From contig JBFMGG010000005.1 of NCBI GenBank assembly GCA_040752835.1, positions 124,001 to 188,000 of the forward strand: a stretch of 64,000 nt of DNA. Reading direction: 5' to 3'. Positions within the stretch are counted from its first letter, which is position 1. The number at the start of each line of letters is the position of its first letter. A program made the position numbers and the translations under genes. The DNA is from Campylobacterota bacterium. GTDB lineage: Bacteria > Campylobacterota > Campylobacteria > Campylobacterales > Sulfurimonadaceae. The notes beneath the pieces were generated by a model. That model saw only the letters and a program-made list of their open reading frames with translations, did no database searches and was not told the DNA's origin. This document shows, in pieces, positions 9,701 through 16,666 of this stretch.

Positions 9701-9836
9701 CGCCACAGGGGTGGGCAGTGAGGTACAAAAACCGCTGGCTATCGTCGTTTTGGGAGGATTGGTCACATCGACCGTCCTGACGCTACTGATCCTGCCGCCG
9801 GCATTCAGACTCCTCTATGAAAGGACGCACCGATGA
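6777..9836 (+). CDS. Heavy-metal RND efflux pump, CzcA/CusA family
   Basis: This 1019-residue inner-membrane proton antiporter should export metal ions through the adaptor and channel. It has the family layout: one N-terminal helix (VILLSLALFGYGVYSFLKI), a periplasmic loop, six helices (about 335-540), a second loop, and the last helices from about 860. The fourth-helix signature is AIGMLVDSAVVVVEN, not the DFG-type sequence typical of zinc/cobalt/cadmium pumps; the AIG form is reported for copper/silver and some nickel pumps. TM1 includes PIDAFPDIS, typical of heavy-metal RNDs. It overlaps the next gene by four bases. Confidence 0.9.
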   Translation: MLNALIEFSLKQRLIVILLSLALFGYGVYSFLKIPIDAFPDISSTQVKIIMKAPGMTPEEVENRVVKPMEAELLGLENQKLLKSTSKYAIADITIDFNDGTDIYRARAQVAEKLSALLPDLPKGVSGGMAPITTPLGEAFMFTVEGNITQSQKRELLDFVIRPALRGAKGVADVNSLGGEARAIVVQPDFQAMRNLGITLSALEETLSNNLKNDGAGRVDAYEESYLVKVQSGVREPAEIANITIHSHNGPIRIGDFCAVEEGARTRLGYVTKDGIGEATEGLVLTLKGANAQETVTQIKQRLEALKPQLPEGIEIVPFYDRSELIEKAVSTVSKALVEAIVLVIVLLMLFLGDLRAAIAVSVILPFSLAIAFVMMKYFGLSANLMSLGGLAIAIGMLVDSAVVVVENAFAKLGEGESSLPKLHQVYRATKEVSAAVFSGILIIAVVFLPLLTLEGLEGKLFAPVAMTIVFALFGSLLLSLTLIPVVCSLVLKSTPHEETRLGRFFNRLYAPLLDFSLNRSRTLFTGAVAFLVISFSLFLFVGKSFMPTLDEGDIILGVETPPSISLEKSKELNLQIQKAILRHVPEVKSIVARTGSDELGLDPMGLNQTDTFITLKPQDEWEAESKEKIKEKIQAALVDFPGISFGFTQPIEMRVSEMLTGTRGDLAVKIYGNDIQELNRLSEEIADTLSGMNGATEVFTTLNEGVNYLTLKPNRIESAKTGVDSAELGLFLKVALEGVSVDELPIGNARIPVIMRMNPEIASDMERFKALELPMAEGFAVPIASIADIQTSEGALKVDRENGERFSTVRSNVEGRDLVGFVEEAKEKISQNVRLPEGYRIVYGGQFENQQRAAAKLMMVIPLSIAVIFLILFFTFRSVPVTLLILLNIPFAVTGGVISLFVSGEYLSVPASVGFIALFGIAVLNGVVMVSYFNALLKGGCGIEDAVRIGAMRRLRPVLMTAFIAALGLLPLLFATGVGSEVQKPLAIVVLGGLVTSTVLTLLILPPAFRLLYERTHR

Positions 9837-10120
9837 ACCTCAAAGGGCTGGACATCTATTTCGAACTGGAATCCAAAGACGTGCTGGTTGATTTTTTACT
9901 CTCCAAAGGGTATGATGATTTTTATTTTTTCCCCTGCAGCCGCTATTCGGCCGGGGCATTGCTGATCAATGCCCAAGAACAGGTGAGCGCACGTCGCGAA
10001 TACGGGCTGTTTCGTCTTTTTCTCCATGCGGACGCGGCGCAGACGCTCGCGGATGACATCAAAAGCTCGCTGAAAAACAAGAGCATCAAAATCTTCGTTC
10101 GCGAGTGTGAGGAACTGTAA
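9833..10120 (+). CDS. DUF3240 family protein (predicted PII/CutA-like fold)
   Basis: This is a 95-residue soluble protein with no signal peptide. It looks like DUF3240, small proteins found next to CzcCBA-type operons and predicted to take a ferredoxin-like (PII/CutA) fold. The pattern of strands and helices (KDVLVDFLLSKGYDDFYFF; RREYGLFRLFLHAD) fits. A role as metal sensor or pump modulator is inference. It overlaps the pump gene (ATGA) and ends two bases before the response regulator gene, so it is in the operon. Confidence 0.75.
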   Translation: MNLKGLDIYFELESKDVLVDFLLSKGYDDFYFFPCSRYSAGALLINAQEQVSARREYGLFRLFLHADAAQTLADDIKSSLKNKSIKIFVRECEEL

Positions 10121-10122
10121 CC

Positions 10123-10776
10123 ATGCGTATATTGATCGCCGACGACGAAAAAGAGCTGTTGGAGCTGCTGAAAATGTCGTTGGAAAGCGAGTGGATCGTC
10201 GATATCGCCTCGAGCGTCGACGAAGCCAAGGGGTATCTTGATGCGTTTCATTACGCCGTTGCGGTTTTCGACCGGACGTTCGAGGGGGCTGATCGGGTCA
10301 AAGAACTGATTTCGTATGCGAAATCGGGTCATGCGGGGACGGCGGTTCTCGTGCTAAGCGCTTTGGGCGGGGTTGACGACAAAGTCGAAGGGTTCGGATA
10401 CGGCGCCGACGATTACCTTGAAAAACCGTTCGACATCAAAGAACTCCGTGCGCGCATTGCTGCCCTTTCCCGCCGTTTCGCGGTTCGGAAGCTGACCATC
10501 GAGGGGATCGAGATAGACCCTGACGCCGAAACGCTCAAACGCGAGGGCGAAGCGGTCGTTCTGAGCAAAAACGAGCAGGCCCTTTTCTTTTACCTCCTCT
10601 CCAAAGCGCCGCAGGTGGTATCGCGCGAAGAGATCCTCGACGCGCTCTACGACAACCCTCAAAACATCACCTCCAACGCCGTCGACGAACTCGTGGCGCG
10701 GATCCGCAAAAAACTCGATCCCAAAGTGATCAAAACGGTCAAAACGAGAGGATTCGTCATTGAACACGGCCTTTAA
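10123..10776 (+). CDS. OmpR/PhoB-family response regulator
   Basis: The 217-residue product has a receiver domain (about 1-115) with the acidic pocket DDE at 8-10, phospho-acceptor Asp in AVFDRTFEGAD near residue 50, the S/T position in VLVLSALGG, and Lys in DDYLEKPFD. A winged-helix DNA-binding domain (about 125-217) ends in VKTRGFVIE. It probably controls the efflux operon before it, or eptA-lpxE after it, where 11-bp direct repeats are present. It overlaps the kinase gene by 17 bases. Confidence 0.92.
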   Translation: MRILIADDEKELLELLKMSLESEWIVDIASSVDEAKGYLDAFHYAVAVFDRTFEGADRVKELISYAKSGHAGTAVLVLSALGGVDDKVEGFGYGADDYLEKPFDIKELRARIAALSRRFAVRKLTIEGIEIDPDAETLKREGEAVVLSKNEQALFFYLLSKAPQVVSREEILDALYDNPQNITSNAVDELVARIRKKLDPKVIKTVKTRGFVIEHGL

Positions 10777-11965
10777 TACCCTAAAGTTTAAAATCGCCTT
10801 TTTGTTTTCGCTGCTGATCGCGATCGCCTTTGCCGTGAACTGGCAGGTCGCGGCGCGGACGATCCACAGCGAAAAAATCGAAGACCTCGAACAGGTGCTC
10901 AACCATCTGCTCATCGAGAGCCGGGACGAATACCTGATCGTCCCCCCCACGCCGCAGAGCGACCTGCGTTTTCTCCACGCGATCCCGCACAACGTCCTGA
11001 TCTTGAAAGATTCCGAAGCCAGCCACGTCCGTTTCCGTGTGGCTGCCGCCCCTTATGCCCCTGAGGATACCGAAGTGAGCGCTTCCGTGGCACTTTCCAA
11101 CGGGATGTTTCTCAGCGTTATCAGCGACCACGACAAGATCGATGCGGCGGTGGCGAGATACGGCGCGAAACTGGCGGCCCGCTATCTCGTCTCGCTGCTG
11201 TTGATCCTCTCGGTCGGTTATCTGTTGCTGGAGCGTTACATGAAACCCCTCGCACTGCTCGCGGAGCGGGCGCGCGGCTGGAAAAGCGGCGATTCGTTCG
11301 AACTTCCCCTCGATAATCCTCCCCGGGAAATCGATGAGCTTTCCCGTGCGTTTTCCGCACTCGTCCATCGTCTCGAAACCTTTCGTATCAAGGAAAAAGT
11401 CCTTTTCAAAGAGATGGCCCACGAACTCAAAACGCCCATCGCCCTCATGCGCGCGCGGCTGGATGTTTTCGAAGGGAGCGAACGGATTTCAAAAGAGAAG
11501 ATCGTCTCCGAGCTGGGAGGGGATATCGAGCGGCTGATGTCCGAGCTTAAAAACGTTCTGTTTTTTGAAAGTACCGATTTCGAAGACTCCTCGCCGTTTA
11601 CAATCGATGAGATCCTCTCCGAAGTGATCGCCAAAGTCGGCATCCTGACCCGGCGACGGCATCTTGCGATCCGCATAGAAGGGCAGGGCTTTGACCTGCA
11701 CGCCCCCCGCAAACTGTTCGTCAAGCTGATGACCGCCCTGATCGAAAACGCCCTGACCTACGCCAAAGAGGGGAGTACGATCATAGTCGCGCTCGACCCC
11801 GAAAGCAGGAGCATCGCCCTGACGAACGAAAAAGGGGGCGAAAAATACCTCTTCAGCTCCCGCATAGGTCAGAAAATGCTCGACCGTATCGCCCGCGAGA
11901 TCGGGATCGAATACCGGATCGAAGAAGACGCAGAACGCTATCGTATCCGCCTTTTTATCCGTTAA
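10760..11965 (+). CDS. Sensor histidine kinase
   Basis: The 401-residue membrane kinase has one helix near residues 9-28, a periplasmic sensor loop (about 30-125), a second helix (about 130-155) and a HAMP-like segment (PLALLAERARGWKSGDSFEL). The dimerisation helix carries FKEMAHELKTPIALM with phospho-acceptor His near 223, followed by N-box (LIENALTYAKEG) and a short ATPase end. The glycine-rich G1/G2 boxes are poorly visible, so the catalytic domain is compact or divergent. The start is TTG at 10760 inside the regulator gene; there is no early ATG. Confidence 0.88.
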   Translation: MNTAFNTLKFKIAFLFSLLIAIAFAVNWQVAARTIHSEKIEDLEQVLNHLLIESRDEYLIVPPTPQSDLRFLHAIPHNVLILKDSEASHVRFRVAAAPYAPEDTEVSASVALSNGMFLSVISDHDKIDAAVARYGAKLAARYLVSLLLILSVGYLLLERYMKPLALLAERARGWKSGDSFELPLDNPPREIDELSRAFSALVHRLETFRIKEKVLFKEMAHELKTPIALMRARLDVFEGSERISKEKIVSELGGDIERLMSELKNVLFFESTDFEDSSPFTIDEILSEVIAKVGILTRRRHLAIRIEGQGFDLHAPRKLFVKLMTALIENALTYAKEGSTIIVALDPESRSIALTNEKGGEKYLFSSRIGQKMLDRIAREIGIEYRIEEDAERYRIRLFIR

Positions 11966-11993
11966 CCGACTGTTAGCCGTCGATTAGCTCTCC
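11961..11993 (+). promoter_or_regulatory. Three 11-bp direct repeats, probable response-regulator binding site
   Basis: Units GTTAACCGACT, GTTAGCCGTCG and ATTAGCTCTCC follow each other with an exact 11-base period. OmpR/PmrA-type regulators bind tandem half-sites spaced 10-11 bases. The array covers the kinase stop codon and ends where a -35 would sit for the -10 at 12011, a typical activator position for eptA-lpxE. Confidence 0.5.
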
Positions 11994-12010
11994 ATTGTCC
12001 GGAGGCTGTT

Positions 12011-12016
12011 TAGAAT
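12011..12016 (+). promoter_or_regulatory. Probable -10 for eptA-lpxE
   Basis: TAGAAT lies 27 bases before the TTG start of eptA. The -35 region is poor and is overlapped by the direct repeats, fitting an activator-dependent promoter. Confidence 0.45.
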
Positions 12017-12043
12017 ACCTCTTTTTAAAAGAGGAGCAATCTT

Positions 12044-13633
12044 TTGTTTTCCAGAACGTACAGTAGCAGGGCCGTGATTGTCGGGGTATCACTGTGGTGG
12101 GTCATCGCGGCCAATTATTCATTTTTCCGGCATGTTGTGGAAGTTTATCCGCTTGCCTGGGCCTCGGCGTTGGAGCTGTTTTCGGTCGCTTTGGTGCTCT
12201 TTGCAAGCAGCGTACTCATATTGACGCTGTTGACAAACCGCTGGGTATTCAAACCGTTGGTTATTCTCATGTTGATGGTTACCGCGGCGGTCGCTTATTT
12301 TATGGACACATACGACATCGTTGTGGACAGTCACATGATCACCAATGTGCTTCAGACGAACGCCAGCGAATCGGCCGATTTGCTGAGCGCGAAGCTGGCC
12401 CTCTATCTCGTATTGATGGGAGCACTTCCGTCGTGGATCGTCTATCGCCTCGACGTCGTCTATCCGTCGTTTCGGAAACAGGCACTCGAAGACGTCAAAA
12501 CGCTTGGAATCGTATTGGGCGTGGTGATTGTATGCCTACTTGCATTCAGTCCGTTTTACACCTCGTTTTTCCGCGAGCATAAACCGCTCCGTTTTTATGC
12601 GAACCCCTCGTATTACCTCTATTCGGTCGGTAAATACGTTTCCAAATCATTTTCACACGATTATACGGGGTTGAAAATCGTCGGAGAAGATGCGAAAATA
12701 CCCGCGAGCGACAAAGATCGCGAGCTGGTGATCCTCGTCGTCGGGGAGGCGGCCCGTTGGGACCATTTTTCCCTGAATGGCTACAAACGCGAAACGAATC
12801 CGCTGTTAAAAAAAGAGGAGATCATCAACTTCTCCAATTTCAGTGCGTGCGGTACCGAAACGGCGGTTTCGGTGCCGTGCATGTTTTCCTCGCTGACCCG
12901 GGAGAATTACGAGGGGGGGCGTGCCGAACATACCGAGAACGTACTGGACGTTTTGTCCCATGCGAGGGTTAACGTTCTGTGGCGGGACAATAACTCTGAT
13001 TCCAAAGGGGTTGCCCTCAGGGCGCAGTATGAGGATTTCAAATCCCCCGACAAGAACCCCCTCTGCGATGTCGAATGCCGTGACGAGGGAATGCTTGCAG
13101 GGCTTCAGGAATATATCGACGCCCACCCCAAGGGGGATATCGTCATTGTCCTTCACCAGATGGGAAATCATGGACCTGCCTACTACAAGCGCTATCCGAA
13201 ATCCTTCGAGAAGTTTACCCCGGTCTGTAAAAGCAACCAGCTTGAACAGTGTACTCCCCAGGAGATTACCAATGCCTACGACAACGCTATTTTGTACACG
13301 GATTATTTCCTTTCGCGCGTCATTGCACTGCTAAAACAAAACGATGAAAAATTTGAAACGGCGATGTTTTACGTGAGCGATCATGGTGAATCGCTCGGAG
13401 AAAAAGGATTATACCTTCACGGCTTTCCGTACGCGATCGCCCCTGAAGCACAGACACACGTTCCGGCCCTGATGTGGTTTGGAAAGAATTTTGCGATCGA
13501 TAGGGCGACGCTGCGAAAAAAAGCGCAGCAATCCTATTCCCACGATTCGTATTTCCATACGGTTCTTAATTTTACCGAAATCGACAGTAAGGTCTACAAC
13601 CCTGAATTGGATATTTTGTATGGCGTCCACTAA
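12044..13633 (+). CDS. eptA: Lipid A phosphoethanolamine transferase
   Basis: This enzyme moves phosphoethanolamine from phosphatidylethanolamine to lipid A and lowers surface charge, giving cationic peptide resistance. The 529-residue protein has five N-terminal membrane helices (to about 175) and a periplasmic sulfatase-fold domain. Visible are the metal site Glu 235 (VGEAARWDH), CGTETAVSVPC at 269-279 with the likely nucleophile Thr 273 between two Cys that should form a disulfide, and SDHGESLGE near 445. The start is TTG at 12044, seven bases after GAGGAG; no early ATG exists. It overlaps the PAP2 phosphatase gene by 14 bases, the same pairing as Helicobacter eptA-lpxE. Confidence 0.93.
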   Translation: MFSRTYSSRAVIVGVSLWWVIAANYSFFRHVVEVYPLAWASALELFSVALVLFASSVLILTLLTNRWVFKPLVILMLMVTAAVAYFMDTYDIVVDSHMITNVLQTNASESADLLSAKLALYLVLMGALPSWIVYRLDVVYPSFRKQALEDVKTLGIVLGVVIVCLLAFSPFYTSFFREHKPLRFYANPSYYLYSVGKYVSKSFSHDYTGLKIVGEDAKIPASDKDRELVILVVGEAARWDHFSLNGYKRETNPLLKKEEIINFSNFSACGTETAVSVPCMFSSLTRENYEGGRAEHTENVLDVLSHARVNVLWRDNNSDSKGVALRAQYEDFKSPDKNPLCDVECRDEGMLAGLQEYIDAHPKGDIVIVLHQMGNHGPAYYKRYPKSFEKFTPVCKSNQLEQCTPQEITNAYDNAILYTDYFLSRVIALLKQNDEKFETAMFYVSDHGESLGEKGLYLHGFPYAIAPEAQTHVPALMWFGKNFAIDRATLRKKAQQSYSHDSYFHTVLNFTEIDSKVYNPELDILYGVH

Positions 13634-14315
13634 AAACATCCTGCTCACCGCAACGCTTCTTGTATGCGTCATCCTCTTTTTCGGATGGAATCCCTCCGTC
13701 GATGTGTGGGTCCAGAACCACTTTTACGATCCGCTGAATCATCGATGGCTGATTGTGGAGGGGGAATGGCCTTGGCTCGATTTTATTCTGTACGACGGTA
13801 TAAAAAAGCTTTTGATCGTTATCTATTCGGCCCTTTTGCTGGTTGTCCTTTTTGGATACAGAAAAAACTGGGTCCAGCGTTACCGCAGGGCGATCATCAT
13901 TCTGGTACTCTCAGGCATCCTCGTTCCCTCGGTCGTGGTGGGATTGAAAACGCTGACGAATGTCCCCTGTCCTCGTGACTGGCAGATGTATGGCGGCGAA
14001 TACCCGCATGTCGGGGTACTGGATTCCTATCCTGAAAACTTTTGTCGGGAACACCGTATCCGATGTTGGCCTGCCGGTCATGCCAGTTTCGGCTTTTCGC
14101 TGTTGGCACTGGTTTTTGCCTTTAGACGCAAACAGGCCAAAATTCTGGCACTGATCGGCACAATGGGGATAGCATGGAGCATGGGAATTTATAAAATTCT
14201 CAAGGGCGACCATTTTCTCAGCCATACGATAATCGCGATGATTATGGGATGGCTGATTATCCTTCTTATCGTCCGTTTGATCGATCTCCTGCAGCGTGGC
14301 AGGCGTGTTCAATGA
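13620..14315 (+). CDS. lpxE: PAP2-family lipid phosphatase, LpxE-like
   Basis: The 231-residue inner-membrane protein has about six helices and the three PAP2 motifs: KTLTNVPCP (~115), CWPAGHASFG (~150) and LKGDHFLSHTIIAM (~200). PAP2 enzymes next to eptA remove a lipid A phosphate (LpxE, 1-position), making room for phosphoethanolamine. This fits the motifs, but another lipid phosphatase such as a PgpB-like one is possible. The ATG at 13620 lies inside the end of eptA, so translation is coupled. A hairpin with a short T-run covers its stop codon. Confidence 0.72.
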   Translation: MASTKNILLTATLLVCVILFFGWNPSVDVWVQNHFYDPLNHRWLIVEGEWPWLDFILYDGIKKLLIVIYSALLLVVLFGYRKNWVQRYRRAIIILVLSGILVPSVVVGLKTLTNVPCPRDWQMYGGEYPHVGVLDSYPENFCREHRIRCWPAGHASFGFSLLALVFAFRRKQAKILALIGTMGIAWSMGIYKILKGDHFLSHTIIAMIMGWLIILLIVRLIDLLQRGRRVQ

Positions 14316-14328
14316 AATTGAACGTTTT
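14304..14328 (+). terminator. Terminator-like hairpin after lpxE
   Basis: GTTCAAT (14307-14313) and ATTGAAC (14317-14323) form a seven-pair stem around a three-base loop, followed by GTTTTAC. It overlaps the lpxE stop. Confidence 0.5.
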
Positions 14329-14344
14329 ACCCAATTAATTTGAT

Positions 14345-14374
14345 TTGACCCGTCCCGTCGTTCCCCGATACAAT
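14345..14374 (+). promoter_or_regulatory. Sigma-70-type promoter for the carbonic anhydrase gene
   Basis: TTGACC (14345-14350) and TACAAT (14369-14374) are 18 bases apart and lie 30 bases before the ATG at 14405. Confidence 0.55.
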
Positions 14375-14404
14375 AAGTCCTACTTATTTCAGGAGAATAC
14401 CCGG

Positions 14405-15130
14405 ATGAAAACGATCCTTGCCTTATCGGTTTCGGCGCTTTTGCTATGTGCCGGAGCCCACGCCGCAGAACACCATCAGCCCCATTGGGACTACGACGAC
14501 CACGGGCCCGCGCACTGGTGCGACTTCAGCGCAATCTGCAAAGACGGAAAAGCCCAGTCGCCGATCGACATCAAAACCTCGGAGACCGTTTCGATCGCCC
14601 CGTCGCACGTCATCAAACTCAATGAAAACGTCCAGGCTTCAAGCCAGATCGTCGATAACGGCCACGCCATCCAGGTCAACGTCGAAAACGGCGGGAAAAT
14701 CACCGTGGAAGGGGTCGATTATCAGCTGGTGCAGTTCCATTTCCACGGCAAAAGCGAAGAAAAAATCGACGGCAGACAGTACGATCTCGTTGCCCACATG
14801 GTACACAAAAGCGCGTTCGGGAACCTTCTTGTCGTCGGCGTCTTGTTCGAAGAGGGGAAAGAGCGCAACGCGATCCTCGACACCGTGATCAAAGGGGTCG
14901 GAACCAAAACCGTCCTCAACCCTGCCGCGCTTCTGCCAAAAGAGAGCGGCCGCTATTTTCATTACATGGGTTCGCTCACGACCCCTCCGTGCAGCGAGAA
15001 CGTCCGCTGGTACGTGATGAAAGAGATCCAGAGCGCCACACCCGATCAGATCGCGGCAATGCGTAAATTCTACGACCACAACTACCGCCCGGTTCAGCCG
15101 CTCAACGGCCGTGTCGTCGAATCGAAATAG
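14405..15130 (+). CDS. Periplasmic alpha-class carbonic anhydrase
   Basis: This zinc enzyme interconverts CO2 and bicarbonate, useful to an autotroph for carbon supply and periplasmic pH. The 241-residue precursor has a Sec signal (MKTILALSVSALLLCAGAHA) and the alpha-class core: KAQSPIDI near 57, VQFHFHGKSEE with two zinc His, DLVAHMVH with the third, and GSLTTPPCSENVRW near 194-207. An in-frame start at 14345 would put a charged leader before the signal, so 14405, behind AGGAGA, is preferred. It is monocistronic by its own promoter and the new promoter that follows. Confidence 0.95.
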   Translation: MKTILALSVSALLLCAGAHAAEHHQPHWDYDDHGPAHWCDFSAICKDGKAQSPIDIKTSETVSIAPSHVIKLNENVQASSQIVDNGHAIQVNVENGGKITVEGVDYQLVQFHFHGKSEEKIDGRQYDLVAHMVHKSAFGNLLVVGVLFEEGKERNAILDTVIKGVGTKTVLNPAALLPKESGRYFHYMGSLTTPPCSENVRWYVMKEIQSATPDQIAAMRKFYDHNYRPVQPLNGRVVESK

Positions 15131-15137
15131 GTTTTGC

Positions 15138-15143
15138 TATAAT
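15138..15143 (+). promoter_or_regulatory. -10 element for the solute-binding protein gene
   Basis: TATAAT lies 18 bases before the TTG start at 15161. Between them an imperfect inverted repeat, CTCACCC...GGGTTGAG (15144-15165), covers the initiation region and could hide the start codon. Confidence 0.5.
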
Positions 15144-15160
15144 CTCACCCAAAAAGCGGG

Positions 15161-16666
15161 TTGAGATTGAAACTTTTATTCCTCCTCATCCAAAGCGTCT
15201 GGCTTGCTGCCGCGACGCTTCACCTGAGTGCCTCGTCCAATCCCGCACGTCTCAATCCCCTCATCGCCACCGATTCGGCCAGTTCGTCCATCGCCGGATT
15301 TTTGTTCAATTCGCTCGTGAAATACGATGAAAGCGGGACGAAAATCGTCGGCGACCTCGCCGAATCGTACCGTTTCATCACCCCGACGCTGATCGAGTTC
15401 AAGCTCCGACGCGGCGTGCTATGGCACGACGGAGCACCCTTTAGCGCCCGCGACGTCGCTTTTACCTACGAACTGATCCGCTCCCCCAAAGTGATCACCC
15501 CCTACGCCAGTGATTTCCGGATCGTCAAATCGGTGCGGATAATGGATGAATACACCCTGCGCGTCGCTTATGAAAAACCCTATTTTAAAGCATTAGAGAT
15601 ATGGATGATGGGGATCGTCCCGCGTCATATCCTCGAAAAAGAGGGTGACGTTATGGGGAGCCGCTTCAACACGGCTCCCGTCGGAACGGGTCCTTACGTA
15701 CTCAAAAAACTGGAGTTCTCCAAGCAGATCGTTCTGGAGGCCAATCCCCGCTATTTCGAACATCCGCCCAAAATCGGGAAAATCGTTTTTCACGTCATTT
15801 CCGATCCGATGACCCGCTTTTTGATGCTCAAATCAAACCGGATTGACGTCAGCTCTCTCGAACCGATGCAGTACGAACGCCAGTTGGACGGGGCGTTTCA
15901 TAAACGTTTCAAAACGCTGGAACTCCCTTCCCACAGCTACACTTACCTTGGGTTCAACCTGCGGCTCAAAAAATTTCAGGACCCCCGTGTCCGCGAGGCC
16001 CTCTCGCTTGCCATCGACCGCAAAGCGCTGATCGACCTGCTCTTCCTGGGGCACGGCAAAATCTGCACCGGGCCGTTTCTCCCCGGAAGCAAAGGCTATA
16101 ATGCGAAGGTAAAAGCCCCGAAGCGGGATCTGGCCCGCGCCAGGGCACTGCTCAAAGCGGCGGGATATGATGAGAAAAATCCCCTTTCGTTCGAAATCGC
16201 CACCTCCAATTCCAACATGATCCGCCCCTACGCCGCCGAGATCATGCAGCGGCAGCTTGCCGAGGTCGGGGTTCGGGTGAGTTTGCGGGTGATGGAATGG
16301 CAGGCTTTTTTGAATACCGTCGTCGCCCCCCGGAAGTTCGATACGGTGCTACTGGGATGGGCCCTGTCGCTCACCCCCGATCCCTACGCGCTGTGGCACA
16401 GCGACAGTGACGTTCCGGGGGGATTTAACCTCGTGGGGTACCGTTCGTCCAAGACCGACCGGCTGATCGAGGAGATGGAGGGATCGGTCGACCCCGAAAA
16501 GATCGCTGCGCTGCAACGGCGTATTTATGAGCGTATCGCGCACGACAACCCTTATCTTTTTTTGGTGGTGCCCAATGACATCAATGTCTACAGCCGCTCG
16601 ATTCGCGGCATCAAACCCACCATTAACGGGATCTGGGAAGATTACATCGACTGGGAGAAACAGTGA
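15161..16666 (+). CDS. Peptide/nickel-type ABC transporter substrate-binding protein (SBP family 5)
   Basis: The 501-residue protein has a signal peptide (LLFLLIQSVWLAAATLH) and the DppA/OppA/NikA fold. Typical stretches are SSSIAGFLFNSLVKYD (~40), LRRGVLWHDGAPFSARDV (~85), PVGTGPYV (~170) and DPRVREALSLAIDRKALI (~270-287). It should bind peptides, metal chelates or similar ligands in the periplasm. No permease or ATPase gene is beside it, so it is an orphan or serves a transporter elsewhere. The start is TTG at 15161 or 15167; neither has a strong ribosome site. It overlaps the HAD gene by four bases. Confidence 0.85.
   Translation: MRLKLLFLLIQSVWLAAATLHLSASSNPARLNPLIATDSASSSIAGFLFNSLVKYDESGTKIVGDLAESYRFITPTLIEFKLRRGVLWHDGAPFSARDVAFTYELIRSPKVITPYASDFRIVKSVRIMDEYTLRVAYEKPYFKALEIWMMGIVPRHILEKEGDVMGSRFNTAPVGTGPYVLKKLEFSKQIVLEANPRYFEHPPKIGKIVFHVISDPMTRFLMLKSNRIDVSSLEPMQYERQLDGAFHKRFKTLELPSHSYTYLGFNLRLKKFQDPRVREALSLAIDRKALIDLLFLGHGKICTGPFLPGSKGYNAKVKAPKRDLARARALLKAAGYDEKNPLSFEIATSNSNMIRPYAAEIMQRQLAEVGVRVSLRVMEWQAFLNTVVAPRKFDTVLLGWALSLTPDPYALWHSDSDVPGGFNLVGYRSSKTDRLIEEMEGSVDPEKIAALQRRIYERIAHDNPYLFLVVPNDINVYSRSIRGIKPTINGIWEDYIDWEKQ

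Noticed and set aside
6903-9728. A 941-codon open frame on the minus strand opposite the RND pump gene
   Set aside because: It lies in the mirror frame of a long, strongly conserved gene; its translation is rich in Arg, Asp, Gln and His with no domain. It arises from codon bias on the plus strand.
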